NCBI RefSeq assembly: GCF_002807055.1
Contig: NZ_NIXN01000007.1
Coordinates: 1 to 64,000, forward strand
From: Confluentibacter citreus
Lineage (GTDB): Bacteria; Bacteroidota; Bacteroidia; Flavobacteriales; Flavobacteriaceae
DNA: 64,000 nucleotides
Reading direction: 5' to 3'
Position 1 is the stretch's first letter. Each line of letters begins with the position of its first letter. Below, piece after piece: positions 28,125 to 37,397 of this stretch. The position numbers and the translations under genes were made by a program. A model generated the notes under the pieces. That model did not search any database, was not told the origin of the DNA, and was given only the letters and a program-made list of their open reading frames with translations.

Positions 28125-29015
28125 TTACTTCAAGAATTGTTTAGAGATTTCCTCAGCTTTTTTACTTTCGGAATAATCATAAAATCCTTCCCCAGATTTT
28201 ACGCCCAATTTACCAGCGTTCACCATATTAACGAGTAAAGGACAAGGTGCATATTTCGGATTTTTAAAACCATCATACATCACATTTAAAATCGATAAGC
28301 AAACATCTAGACCAATGAAATCTGCCAATTGCAAAGGGCCCATTGGGTGTGCCATGCCTAATTTCATCACGGTATCAATCTCATGAACACCGGCAACGCC
28401 ATTGTAAAGTGTTTCAATAGATTCATTAATCATGGGCATTAAAATACGGTTGGCCACAAACCCAGGGTAATCATTAACTTCCACAGGTATTTTTCCTAAG
28501 GTTTTGGAAATATCCATAATGGTTTTTATTACTTCTTCGCTGGTGTTATACCCTTTTATGATTTCAACCAAAGGCATTAATGGTACTGGATTCATAAAAT
28601 GCATGCCAATAACCATGTGTGGTCTATTTATCGCTGATGCTATTTGTGTTATGGAAATAGAGGAGGTGTTGGTTGCTAAAATGGTATCCTCTGGGCAAGC
28701 GGCATCTAGCTGTTTAAAAATAGTAAGTTTTAAATCGACGTTTTCAGTCGCAGCTTCAATCACCAAATTGGCATATTCAACGCCTTCTTTAATGTTGGTG
28801 AATGTGGTAATATTTGATAACGTGGTATTTTTTATAGCTTCAGTGATGCTTTCCTTTGCCACCATTCTGTCTAAGTTTTTGGAAATGGTTTCTAAGGCTT
28901 TTTTTAAGGCAAGGTCATTGACATCAATAAGCTGCACTTTAAATCCGTTTTGAGCAAAGGTATGTGCTATACCATTGCCCATAGTGCCTGCTCCAATAAC
29001 TGCTACGTTTTTCAT
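28125..29015 (-). CDS. 3-hydroxybutyryl-CoA dehydrogenase
   Basis: A 296-residue NAD(P)-dependent 3-hydroxyacyl-CoA dehydrogenase acting in fatty acid/butyrate metabolism. The N-terminal Rossmann fold has GAGTMGNGIAHTFAQNGF and LVIEAATEN. The catalytic histidine is in IGMHFMNPVPLMPLVE (about residue 140), and EVNDYPGFVANRILMPMINE is characteristic of the short dehydrogenase class. The C-terminal domain ends normally. No thiolase or crotonase gene adjoins it. Confidence 0.95.
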   Translation of the reverse strand: MKNVAVIGAGTMGNGIAHTFAQNGFKVQLIDVNDLALKKALETISKNLDRMVAKESITEAIKNTTLSNITTFTNIKEGVEYANLVIEAATENVDLKLTIFKQLDAACPEDTILATNTSSISITQIASAINRPHMVIGMHFMNPVPLMPLVEIIKGYNTSEEVIKTIMDISKTLGKIPVEVNDYPGFVANRILMPMINESIETLYNGVAGVHEIDTVMKLGMAHPMGPLQLADFIGLDVCLSILNVMYDGFKNPKYAPCPLLVNMVNAGKLGVKSGEGFYDYSESKKAEEISKQFLK

Positions 29016-29064
29016 TTTAATAGTGCTTTTTTCATTCCCTCAGGAGGGAATCCCATTATTTATT

Positions 29065-29159
29065 CGTCATTGCGAATCTCACTTTTTTGTGATGAGGCAA
29101 TCTTTCGAATAAAAGATAAAATTAAACGGATTGCCACGTCATGCTTCCTCCCAATGACG
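29065..29159. repeat. cgtcattgcga repeat, copy 1
   Basis: Starts cgtcattgcga (29065-29075) and ends with caatgacg (29152-29159). Between them are ggcaatctttcg and cggattgccacg blocks, which partly pair. It is the most diverged of three copies in the window (others at 35978 and 42457). This kind of palindrome is common between genes in Bacteroidota. Confidence 0.75.
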
Positions 29160-29161
29160 TA

Positions 29162-30121
29162 TTAAAAACAATTAATTATTTGATTAGCCACACGTAACGC
29201 TTCGGTACCATCATGTAGCGTAACCGCAGGTTTTGTGTTATTGTTTATCGCATCAGCAAAGCTTTCCAATTCATCTAGAATGGAATTGTTTTCTGGTATC
29301 GGCGGATTATCAAAATAGATTTGTTTTTTTACGCCCTCCGCATTTTCAAGAACCATGTCAAAGTCCCCAGGATTTTCAGGGGCATCCTTCATTTTTACGA
29401 CTTCACATTGCTTGGTTAAAAAGTCCACCGAAATGTAAGCATCCTTTTGAAAAAATCGAATCTTACGCATTTTCTTTAACGAAATTCTACTAGCAGTTAA
29501 ATTGGCAACACAACCATTTGTAAATTCAATACGTGCATTGGCTATATCGGGCGTATCGCTAATGACAGCGACACCACTGGCCGAAATATGTTTTATTTTA
29601 GAATTTACGGTGCTTAAAATAATATCAATATCGTGAATCATTAAATCCAATACCACAGGAACATCGGTGCCACGAGGATTAAACTCAGCTAGTCGGTGAG
29701 ATTCAATGAACATCGGAGATTTCACCTCGTCCTTAACAGCTAAATAGGCGGGATTAAAACGTTCTACATGGCCCACTTGTCCTTTTACATTGTGCAGGGC
29801 AACCAAAGCTCTTATTTCTTCGGCTTCTTCAACGGTATTGGTAATGGGTTTTTCAACAAAAATATGTTTACCTTTTATAACGGCTTGTTTGGCACATTCG
29901 TAATGGGAGAGGGTTGGCGTGACAATATCTACGACATCTACGGCATCAATAAGTGTTTCAATGGAATTAAAGAATTTATAACCAAATTCTGCTTCTATTT
30001 TTTTACCGTGAGTATCATCGGCATCATAAAAACCAACAAGATTATATTTTTCTGACTGTTGTAGAAGTCTTAAATGAATTTTCCCAAGATGACCTGCACC
30101 AAGTACCCCAACGTTTAGCAT
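29162..30121 (-). CDS. Gfo/Idh/MocA family oxidoreductase
   Basis: A 319-residue NAD(P)-dependent oxidoreductase. The Rossmann domain (1-120) has NVGVLGAGHLGKIHLRLL, VDIVTPTLSHY and the typical GKHIFVEKPITN motif with the catalytic-region lysine. A C-terminal alpha/beta domain carries the H-D-I-D histidine/aspartate pair (LMIHDIDIIL, about 180). Substrates in this family are mostly sugars or their derivatives and cannot be told here. The stop codon lies 3 bp from a dispersed repeat. It diverges from pcm. Confidence 0.9.
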   Translation of the reverse strand: MLNVGVLGAGHLGKIHLRLLQQSEKYNLVGFYDADDTHGKKIEAEFGYKFFNSIETLIDAVDVVDIVTPTLSHYECAKQAVIKGKHIFVEKPITNTVEEAEEIRALVALHNVKGQVGHVERFNPAYLAVKDEVKSPMFIESHRLAEFNPRGTDVPVVLDLMIHDIDIILSTVNSKIKHISASGVAVISDTPDIANARIEFTNGCVANLTASRISLKKMRKIRFFQKDAYISVDFLTKQCEVVKMKDAPENPGDFDMVLENAEGVKKQIYFDNPPIPENNSILDELESFADAINNNTKPAVTLHDGTEALRVANQIINCF

Positions 30122-30267
30122 AATATTTCCGTTTTAAACAAAAATAGCATAATTAACACATGATTTTGGTATAATGCTGCTAAATTTTAATCGTAAATTA
30201 TTAAAAAATAAATTCTGTTTAAATAGTTTTAAGCTTAAAAATGTTTGACTAATTTTAGCATTGAGAA

Positions 30268-30921
30268 ATGACGCTACTTTTGAAAGATACATTTAAGCAT
30301 AAAGGATTACGACAGCAATTAGTTACTGTGTTAAAAGGCAAGGGAATAACGGATGCAAATGTTTTGAAAGCCATAGGGAATGTGCCCCGACATTTATTTA
30401 TGGATTCTGGTTTTTTAGATTATGCTTATAAGGATATGGCGTTCCCGATTGCGGCCGACCAAACCATCTCACAACCTTATACCGTTGCATTTCAAACGGA
30501 ATTACTTCAAGTTAAAAGAGACGATAAAATTTTGGAAATAGGTACAGGGAGTGGCTATCAAGCAGCCGTTTTATGTGAACTGGGTGCTAGAGTTTACAGT
30601 ATAGAACGTCAGCAAGAATTATTCAAAAAAACGAGTGTGTTTTTACCAAAAATAGGTTATCGTGCCAAAAAGTTGATTTTTGGAGATGGTTATAAAGGTT
30701 TGGTTGAAGATGCCCCGTTTGATAGTATTATTGTAACTGCTGGCGCGCCTTTTGTGCCAAAACCATTGTTAAGTCAGTTAAAAACAGGAGGAAGGTTGGT
30801 GATTCCTGTTGGAGAACATACACAAATTATGACTTTAATTATTAGGAAAGACACTAAAGAATTTGAACAACATGAATTTGGTGAATTTCGTTTTGTGCCT
30901 TTGTTGGAGGATAAGAATTAA
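30268..30921 (+). CDS. pcm: protein-L-isoaspartate O-methyltransferase
   Basis: A 217-residue enzyme that methylates isoaspartyl residues in aged proteins using SAM and so starts their repair. Visible family features: VPRHLFMDSGF, FPIAADQTISQPYTVAFQT (substrate loop) and the SAM motif ILEIGTGSGYQAAVL near residue 90. Length is standard. It is divergent from the oxidoreductase gene and followed by the second 124-bp repeat element. Confidence 0.96.
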   Translation: MTLLLKDTFKHKGLRQQLVTVLKGKGITDANVLKAIGNVPRHLFMDSGFLDYAYKDMAFPIAADQTISQPYTVAFQTELLQVKRDDKILEIGTGSGYQAAVLCELGARVYSIERQQELFKKTSVFLPKIGYRAKKLIFGDGYKGLVEDAPFDSIIVTAGAPFVPKPLLSQLKTGGRLVIPVGEHTQIMTLIIRKDTKEFEQHEFGEFRFVPLLEDKN

Positions 30922-30973
30922 TATTTAGAAACTCGTTGGGCAGAATTTGTATTAACAAATCTAATAGTATAGC

Positions 30974-31096
30974 TTCTCGATACGATTTTCTCATGCTTCG
31001 AAAATCACTCGAAGTGACAAATAGTGTTATAATATTAATTTTAGTTAGCCTGTTCTCGAGTGAAATAGTGAGGTACGAGCTATTTTGTATCGAGAA
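30974..31096. repeat. 123-bp terminal-inverted-repeat element, copy 2
   Basis: The ends are ttctcgatac (30974-30983) and gtatcgagaa (31087-31096). The interior matches copy 1 (22086) closely, including tctcatgcttcgaaaatcac and gtacgagctattttg, with divergence in the loop. It sits between pcm and a convergent gene. Confidence 0.85.
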
Positions 31097-31115
31097 CCCT
31101 TTAAAAAATTTGGAT

Positions 31116-31892
31116 TTAATCCTTTGTTTTTCCCTTTTCATAATCAGATAAAAAGGTTTTGAAGGCTTTACTGTGTTTGAATAATTCCTCTAACAATAAT
31201 ATTCTTTTATCTTCTTTTAGAAATGTATCATTAATGTTTTGGGCTTCAAAATATTCGAAAAACAAATTCTTATATTCCAAAGGTATTTTTAACTCATTAA
31301 CTAAAAAGGTATCATTTAATAAGTTGTCTTTAGCAAACAAAGAATCCAGTTGTTTGTAATTAATAGGTTCTACAACATCGGGTTTGAATTTTTCTTTCTT
31401 GAAAAGTTTTCCAATAAGTGAAGCTATTGCAATAAAATCCAAACCATAACTTGGTGCCTGTCCATACAAATGTGGATTTTTTTTAATGTCATCAGCAATT
31501 TGGGCTTTTAAATCGGTTGTATATGCTTCTGCGTCAAACTCTTTATTTTTTGAACGATCAGTCAGCACAACTTCATCAAGATTGTTCATTATTTTTTTTA
31601 ATTCAATAACGATGCTGTTTTCAAAATGGTCTTTGGTTAAGACTTCTTTTTTTTGTTCATAAAACAATGAAGAAAAAACGAGCGTGTCGTTAATAGAAGC
31701 GTTTATTACGAAGTTACCCGCATCATCTGAATAGGTTGTTACTTGTTTTGAAAGATTGAAAACCTTAATGTCTTTTAGTTTGGATTCTGCATCATAAATA
31801 ACCCCACGTATGGTTTGGGAATTCATGGCTAATGGTACTAAAAAGATTAAAGCAATTAGCTTTAAAACTTTAAAATATCGTTTTGTTTTCAA
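31116..31892 (-). CDS. carboxypeptidase-regulatory-domain exported protein
   Basis: A 258-residue protein with a signal peptide (about 1-25), then a CarboxypepD_reg-like beta-sandwich (about 26-105: TIRGVIYDAESKLKDIKVFNL). An LDEVVL segment follows, of the kind that precedes plug domains in TonB-dependent receptors, but no plug or barrel comes after it. The remaining 140 residues are helical and charged. The gene begins inside the stop of the upstream paralogue (4-bp ATGA overlap). Probably periplasmic or surface; function unknown. Confidence 0.75.
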   Translation of the reverse strand: MKTKRYFKVLKLIALIFLVPLAMNSQTIRGVIYDAESKLKDIKVFNLSKQVTTYSDDAGNFVINASINDTLVFSSLFYEQKKEVLTKDHFENSIVIELKKIMNNLDEVVLTDRSKNKEFDAEAYTTDLKAQIADDIKKNPHLYGQAPSYGLDFIAIASLIGKLFKKEKFKPDVVEPINYKQLDSLFAKDNLLNDTFLVNELKIPLEYKNLFFEYFEAQNINDTFLKEDKRILLLEELFKHSKAFKTFLSDYEKGKTKD

Positions 31893-32707
31893 TATTCTAT
31901 TTCTACGTTTATGGAATATGCACCCGGGACTTTATACCAAGAGCCTTGACTGTTTTTTCTAAAATAGCCCTTTCCTTTGGTTAAAATACCACCTAAATTA
32001 ATTTCATAGGGGTTTTTAAAATCAGTTATGAACTCAACACTAACAAAGAAATCTTCGTCAAGATAAATGTTATATGATGTTAAATCCATTTGAATCCAAC
32101 CTGGTTCAATTCGTTTATGTTGTACAATGTTTTGAAAAATTATTTTTTCTCCCGGAGCATCATCCACATTTTTGTAAAAGTTTATTCTGATGTAGCTGCT
32201 ATCTATTTTAAAACCACGTAATAGATACATGTTAACATAATTTATTTTAACAGATTTACTTGGAATATTTATTCTTTGTGCTGCTTCAATAACATCCATG
32301 TCTTTAGATATGATTGGAGCCGATAAAAACGGATTATAACTTTTAACTCCAACCTTACTATGTCTTTTCTTTTTATTTGAGATGATGACTTCGGCGAGTT
32401 CATTGGTTTTAGGCTCTAGATAAAGCGTTTTGTCTTTAATGCTCCTTATGGGGATTTTTAAGGTTTCGTAATTGACATGGCTGATGGTTAAAGAGTCTGT
32501 TGAGAGTTCTTGTGGAATCTCTAAGAGGAACTTTCCTTCTAAATTCGATATGGTCCCTTTGTTTTTGTTTTGAATCCCTATGTTAACGAATTCAATAGGT
32601 GCTTGCGTTTTGGAATCCATAATGGTTCCGCTCATTTCAATATCTTGTGAAAATACTTGGTAAACGCATATTTGAAGTAAAAAAGATAGGTAGATGTTTC
32701 TTTTCAT
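31889..32707 (-). CDS. carboxypeptidase-regulatory-domain exported protein
   Basis: A 272-residue protein with a signal peptide (1-20, VFSQ). It has a CarboxypepD_reg domain (about 22-105: MSGTIMDSKTQAPIEFVNIG), an LAEVIISNKKKR linker, and a C-terminal beta-rich domain (about 140-272) with YLRGFKIDSSYIRINFYKN. It is the first gene of a two-gene unit with the paralogue downstream. No catalytic motif is seen. Confidence 0.75.
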   Translation of the reverse strand: MKRNIYLSFLLQICVYQVFSQDIEMSGTIMDSKTQAPIEFVNIGIQNKNKGTISNLEGKFLLEIPQELSTDSLTISHVNYETLKIPIRSIKDKTLYLEPKTNELAEVIISNKKKRHSKVGVKSYNPFLSAPIISKDMDVIEAAQRINIPSKSVKINYVNMYLLRGFKIDSSYIRINFYKNVDDAPGEKIIFQNIVQHKRIEPGWIQMDLTSYNIYLDEDFFVSVEFITDFKNPYEINLGGILTKGKGYFRKNSQGSWYKVPGAYSINVEIEY

Positions 32708-32873
32708 CCAGTTGGTATATTAATTTAGATAGAAATCAAATTAATACAATCTGCGTAATAAAAAACCTATATTTAACACTATTTAACTCGCTTGTTAATA
32801 GAATTTTATGAAATTCTGGTGGAATCTTTTTGTTTACTATGGAAGAAGTAAAGAAGTAATTTGTCTGAGACTA

Positions 32874-33662
32874 TTACAATTTGCCTTCTCGGTCTCTGTT
32901 AAGTACTTTGTACTCTTCATAGCATTCACTGATGGCATCTAGTATTTGAAGGTCGTTTGCCGTTTGTATAAACCCCTTTGAGTAGTTGCACTGACTTACA
33001 ATTTCGTCTAAATCCACTTTGTTTACTTGTAGTAAAACGGTTAGCATTTCACGGTCAAATCGTGAGGCGAGTAAGTTTCTTATTTCATCATCTTCCTTCA
33101 TCTTTTTAAGCTTTCGCAATTCATTTGGTTTTTTACCAAACATACGATGTAAAAAATCGGCAGGATTAAAAATAGAACCTAATACTTTGTTGATGGTAGA
33201 TTGTCTACCAGCCTCATAACCTGTACTTGGCAGTCCGGAAATACTATAACGGTAATTTGTGTTTATAGCAGGAACTTGTTTAATATCAACTTCCAAATAC
33301 CCTGTAAGTTTTAATTGGTTTACTACAACTTCTTCAAGCGCAAGGGCTAGTTCGGTAAGTTTAATAGTGGTAGTTGCTCCATCACCATATTTTAACCAAT
33401 CGTTAGTAACGCGTACTTTTATGGATTTAAAGCCCAAATAAGAGAAGTGCAAGGTGTCATTTACATTTGCGGGAATTTCAAACTCACCATTACTGTTGGT
33501 GCTGGTTCCAATGACTTTATTGAGGTTTACAATGTTGACACTTTCTAAAATTTTGTCGTCGGAAGCATCAACAACAACACCTTTTACTCTTCCTGCCTCT
33601 TCTTGCGAAAAGCAAAAAGCTGAAGACAATAGTATTGAGAAAAGTAAAAGGTAGTGCTTCAT
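32874..33662 (-). CDS. carboxypeptidase-regulatory-domain exported protein
   Basis: A 262-residue protein with a signal peptide (1-19, CFSQ). It has a CarboxypepD_reg domain (about 23-110: GRVKGVVVDASDDKILESVN), then LALEEVVVNQLKLTGYLEVD, and a helical C-terminal half. This is a third relative in a row with the same plan, 166 bp upstream of the other two. The C-terminal part differs from theirs, so these are a shared module on different effectors rather than simple duplicates. Function unknown. Confidence 0.75.
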   Translation of the reverse strand: MKHYLLLFSILLSSAFCFSQEEAGRVKGVVVDASDDKILESVNIVNLNKVIGTSTNSNGEFEIPANVNDTLHFSYLGFKSIKVRVTNDWLKYGDGATTTIKLTELALALEEVVVNQLKLTGYLEVDIKQVPAINTNYRYSISGLPSTGYEAGRQSTINKVLGSIFNPADFLHRMFGKKPNELRKLKKMKEDDEIRNLLASRFDREMLTVLLQVNKVDLDEIVSQCNYSKGFIQTANDLQILDAISECYEEYKVLNRDREGKL

Positions 33663-33768
33663 TCTATATGATAGGTTAATTCTAATTTAGTCATAAAAAT
33701 ACTAAACTAAACCTTAATTCTAGTTTTTAGAATTTTATTTTGACTTAAAATTAACAAATTAAGGTTGA

Positions 33769-35652
33769 TTAACGTCTAGAACGTCTTGGTCTTGATGCGC
33801 CAGAATCACTTGGTCTGGCATCACCTTCAGAACGTCTAGGGCCTCCTTTTGGCTTAAAATCACCGCCGGTACGTCTTGGTCTGGAGGTATCATCACTTCT
33901 TCTATCGCTTCTGTTTCCAAAATCACTTCTAGGAGCAGAACGCCTTTCTCCGCCACGTTTTTCGTCACGTCTTCCGCCGCCTCTTCTATCGTCGCGTCTT
34001 CCGCCACCGCCACCGCCACGGTTTTCAGATACTTCAACATTCACATATCTATCATTATGCTTAAAGTCGGTGAAAAAAGCCAATACTTTTTCTTGTAATT
34101 CCTTTTCGGTATTAAAGAATGAAAAACTTTCTTTTACTTCCACTTTAAAAACATCATCCCTACCAAGTTCTAAAATATCTTTTAAAAAGTCTTTTAAACT
34201 CATCCAATCGTAACCATCCTTACTACCCACGTTAATAAAATAACGTGTAGAATCAGAATTGCTTCCAAAATCACGAGTCCGTTCCCTGCCACCTTCTCTA
34301 CCATCTTCACGGTCGTCACTTCTGCCTTCGGATATATTAAGGTTTTTAGATTTTTTATAGTAATTATAGAAACGGGTAAACTCTACCGAGAAGAATTTTT
34401 TAATTAATTCGTCTTTTGAAGTATCGGCAAATAATTCGTTTATCTTAGACAGGTAGTCATCAATTTCATGATTGATTTCTGTGTTATGGATTTTATTGGC
34501 AAGCGACATTAATTGCACTTCACAAATTTCCATACCATCTGGAATATCTTTCTTGATAAAATCCCTTTTAATAATGCGTTCAATGGTTTTTATTTTACGC
34601 ACTTCACTTTTAGAAACAATAACCATAGAAACCCCCGTTTTTCCGGCACGTCCTGTGCGTCCAGAACGGTGTGTGTAGGTTTCGATTTCATCTGGCAATT
34701 GGTAGTTAATAACGTGTGTAATATCATCTACATCAATCCCACGAGCAGCCACATCGGTTGCTACCAACATTTGAATTTGGTTTTTACGAAACGAATTCAT
34801 AACCATATCCCTTTGGTTCTGACTTAAATCACCATGCAAAGCACCTGCGCTATAGCCATCTTCAATAAGTTGTTCCGCTACTTTTTGAGTGTCGCGTTTC
34901 GTTCTACAAAATACCACCGAAAAGATATCTGGATTCGCATCTGCCAAACGTTTTAAAGCATCATATCTGTCACGAGCATTTATTAAATAATATTCATGGG
35001 ATACCTGACTTGTGCTTTCATTTTTATTTCCTACGGTGATTTCCACAGGATTTTCCATGAATTTTTTGGCAATAACAGACACCTCTCTAGGCATCGTAGC
35101 CGAAAACAACCAAGTACATTTTTCTTCGGGAGTATTCGATAGAATATCCGTGATATCCTCATAAAATCCCATGTTAAGCATTTCATCAGCTTCATCTAAA
35201 ACAGCATATTCTATTTTAGAAATATCAACCAAACGTCTGCTTATCATATCCTTTATACGTCCAGGCGTCGCTACAATAATTTGAGCACCTTTTTTTATAT
35301 CCCTCGCCTGATCTGTAATGCTTGACCCACCATAAACTGCTACTACGTTAAGTCCTTTGCAGTACTTGCCGTAAAGTTTCATTTCGTTGGTGATTTGCAA
35401 ACAAAGTTCGCGTGTAGGGGATAAAATAAGACCTTGGGTAGTTCTACTTTCAATATCTATTTTTTGCAACATTGGGAAACCAAATGCTGCGGTTTTGCCA
35501 GTTCCTGTTTGTGCAAGAGCGACTAAATCGGTTTCTTTTTCTAATAAAATAGGGATGGCTTGGCTTTGTACATCACTTGGGGTTACAAACCCTAAATCGG
35601 TAACAGCGCGTAAAAGGTCCTCATTAAGACCTAAATCTTGGAATGTGTTCAT
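33769..35652 (-). CDS. DEAD-box RNA helicase with DbpA-type RNA-binding domain
   Basis: A 627-residue ATP-dependent RNA helicase. All core motifs are present: Q motif region, AQTGTGKTAAF (I), PTRELCLQI (Ia), TPGRIKD, DEAD near 155, SAT (III), and HRSGRTGRAGKTG (VI). A DbpA-like RNA-binding domain follows at about 475-545 (RYFINVGSKDGYDWMSLKDFL). The tail of some 80 residues is rich in R, G, D and S, typical of RNA chaperone extensions. It is likely involved in ribosome assembly or cold adaptation. The 5' region contains an inverted repeat (35683-35733). Confidence 0.95.
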   Translation of the reverse strand: MNTFQDLGLNEDLLRAVTDLGFVTPSDVQSQAIPILLEKETDLVALAQTGTGKTAAFGFPMLQKIDIESRTTQGLILSPTRELCLQITNEMKLYGKYCKGLNVVAVYGGSSITDQARDIKKGAQIIVATPGRIKDMISRRLVDISKIEYAVLDEADEMLNMGFYEDITDILSNTPEEKCTWLFSATMPREVSVIAKKFMENPVEITVGNKNESTSQVSHEYYLINARDRYDALKRLADANPDIFSVVFCRTKRDTQKVAEQLIEDGYSAGALHGDLSQNQRDMVMNSFRKNQIQMLVATDVAARGIDVDDITHVINYQLPDEIETYTHRSGRTGRAGKTGVSMVIVSKSEVRKIKTIERIIKRDFIKKDIPDGMEICEVQLMSLANKIHNTEINHEIDDYLSKINELFADTSKDELIKKFFSVEFTRFYNYYKKSKNLNISEGRSDDREDGREGGRERTRDFGSNSDSTRYFINVGSKDGYDWMSLKDFLKDILELGRDDVFKVEVKESFSFFNTEKELQEKVLAFFTDFKHNDRYVNVEVSENRGGGGGGRRDDRRGGGRRDEKRGGERRSAPRSDFGNRSDRRSDDTSRPRRTGGDFKPKGGPRRSEGDARPSDSGASRPRRSRR

Positions 35653-35682
35653 TCTTGTATAAGTATTCGATTTTGTTATGTG

Positions 35683-35733
35683 GTGTTACATAAGAAGCGA
35701 ATCGACATACTTAACTTAACCTTCTTGTAACAC
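35683..35733 (-). promoter_or_regulatory. inverted repeat in the helicase 5' region
   Basis: gtgttaca plus aagaag (35683-35697, with a 2-nt bulge) pairs with cttcttgtaacac (35721-35733), giving about 13 bp around a 23-nt loop. It lies 31-81 bp upstream of the helicase start and, if transcribed, would be a leader hairpin. Cold-shock helicase genes often have structured leaders, which makes this worth noting; the assignment is inference. Confidence 0.4.
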
Positions 35734-35977
35734 ATCCTCTCTCTGAGGAATTTAACTCATTTTTGAGTTTGAAGCGGCAAAGATAATCTTTTATTTGGGA
35801 TTGACGATTTTTGATTGACGATTTTTGATTTTTTAATTATTTAGGCGTTTTAACACGCTTTACTCAAGTAATTTTATTTCAATATGGTACTCGTGAATAT
35901 AAATATTTCACTACTCGCTCCCTCCTGCGGTGGGGAGCTCAAACAGACCGTTCAATCGTTAACGGGGTTACTCACTT

Positions 35978-36092
35978 AACGTCATTGCGAGTAGGAACGA
36001 CGAAGCAATCTGTTTAATTATAGTTCCAAATCATGAGATTGCTTCGTGCCTCGCAATGACGGCATGCTTGCTTCGTACTTCGCAATGACGTT
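35978..36092. repeat. cgtcattgcga repeat, copy 2
   Basis: aacgtcattgcga (35978-35990) and tcgcaatgacgtt (36080-36092) are perfect inverted ends. An extra tcgcaatgacg lies inside at 36051-36061. Internal blocks acgaagcaatctg and gagattgcttcgt also pair. The element abuts the stop codon of the M48 protease gene. The 35653-36090 gap holds nothing else recognisable apart from short gattgacgattttt repeats near 35800-35835. Confidence 0.85.
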
Positions 36093-37323
36093 ATCTCCTC
36101 AAATTTACAATCCGTTGCAACAACGTAGGGTGTGAATAATGCATAAACACATACGCTGGATGTGGCGTTAAATTGCTCAAACTGTTTTTAGAAAGTTTTT
36201 TAAGTGAGGTTATAAGTGGTTCTGCTTCATAGGTGTTTTTAGCATAATCGTCCGCTTGGTATTCAAATTTTCTGGAAAACAGATTCATGATTAAGCTTGT
36301 GATTTCAGAAATAGGAGCATACAATAATCCGAAAGCAATCAAACCAATATGAAAACTGGGTATCTCAACACCCAACGCGTTTGATAACAACGGATTGGAG
36401 ATAAAAAGCGATAAAATATAAAGCATCAATCCCGTCATTAATATGGAGGCAAATAGGTTAAATATGATGTGTTTCTTTTTATAATGTCCGACTTCATGCG
36501 CCAAAACAGCTACAATTTCTTCTTCATCCAAATCATTAATCAATGTGTCATAAAGTGTCACACGTTTTTCGCTACCAAAACCAGAAAAATAAGCATTGGC
36601 TTTGGTACTACGTTTAGAGCCGTCAATGACAAAAATTTTATCCAATTTAAAGCCAACGGTTTGGGCATATTCCGATATTTTGTCTCTTAAACTTCCTGCT
36701 TCCAATGGTTTTTGTTTGTTGAATATGGGCACAATAAGCTTGGAATAAAACATATTCATAAACAACACGAATACCGCTACTAAAGCCCAAGCATATAGCC
36801 AAAAATAAGTGCCTGTAGATTGATAAAACCAAATAATTAATGCTAAAATGCCACCGCCAACAACGGCCATCATAAGCCAACCTTTAAGTTTATCAAGGAT
36901 GAAAGTTTTTTTGGTTGTTTTGTTAAACCCAAATTTTTCTTCAATTACAAATGTGCTATAATATGAAAAAGGCGTTGTGATAATATCGCTGCCAATCATA
37001 ATGATTCCGAAGAATATTAAAGCGATCATGATTGGGTTATCACTAATGCTTCTGGCGATAGTATCAACAAATTCAAAACCATCAAAAAACAAAAAAGCGA
37101 GTGTTAACACCAAAGAAAATGTAGAAGTTATGAGTCCGAATCGGTAATTGGTGGCTTTGTAATTCTGAGATTTTTTGTATTCGGTTTCATCATAAACATC
37201 TTGTAAATCTTTTGGAAGTGCATCATTAAAATGTCTCGCATTTAAGGCATCTAAGATTTTATCAACTATAAAGCTGATGATTATTATGGTGATGATGATG
37301 TAGAATAATAGTGTTGAGGTCAT
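36091..37323 (-). CDS. M48 family membrane metalloprotease (Ste24/CAAX type)
   Basis: A 410-residue integral membrane zinc protease. The active site HEVGHYKKKH is near residue 275 (HExxH), with the third ligand in KFEYQADDYAK near 355. Several helices precede and follow it, and an N-terminal region (YRFGLITSTFSL, SYYSTFVIEEKFGFN) matches the Ste24/CAAX prenyl protease 1 group. Bacterial members probably act in envelope protein quality control. The length is normal for the family. Its stop is placed directly at the edge of a dispersed repeat. Confidence 0.93.
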   Translation of the reverse strand: MTSTLLFYIIITIIIISFIVDKILDALNARHFNDALPKDLQDVYDETEYKKSQNYKATNYRFGLITSTFSLVLTLAFLFFDGFEFVDTIARSISDNPIMIALIFFGIIMIGSDIITTPFSYYSTFVIEEKFGFNKTTKKTFILDKLKGWLMMAVVGGGILALIIWFYQSTGTYFWLYAWALVAVFVLFMNMFYSKLIVPIFNKQKPLEAGSLRDKISEYAQTVGFKLDKIFVIDGSKRSTKANAYFSGFGSEKRVTLYDTLINDLDEEEIVAVLAHEVGHYKKKHIIFNLFASILMTGLMLYILSLFISNPLLSNALGVEIPSFHIGLIAFGLLYAPISEITSLIMNLFSRKFEYQADDYAKNTYEAEPLITSLKKLSKNSLSNLTPHPAYVFMHYSHPTLLQRIVNLRR

Positions 37324-37397
37324 GGATTTGGTTTTCAGTTCACAGTTTCAGTTTTCAGTAGCATCACTTTGCAGCTTTGTGTCTTGGCGAGCTAACC

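Noticed and set aside
33759-34040. Frame antiparallel-phase within the helicase tail (93 codons)
   Set aside because: It lies in another frame of the R/G/D-rich tail, whose repetitive codons keep alternative frames open. No independent evidence.
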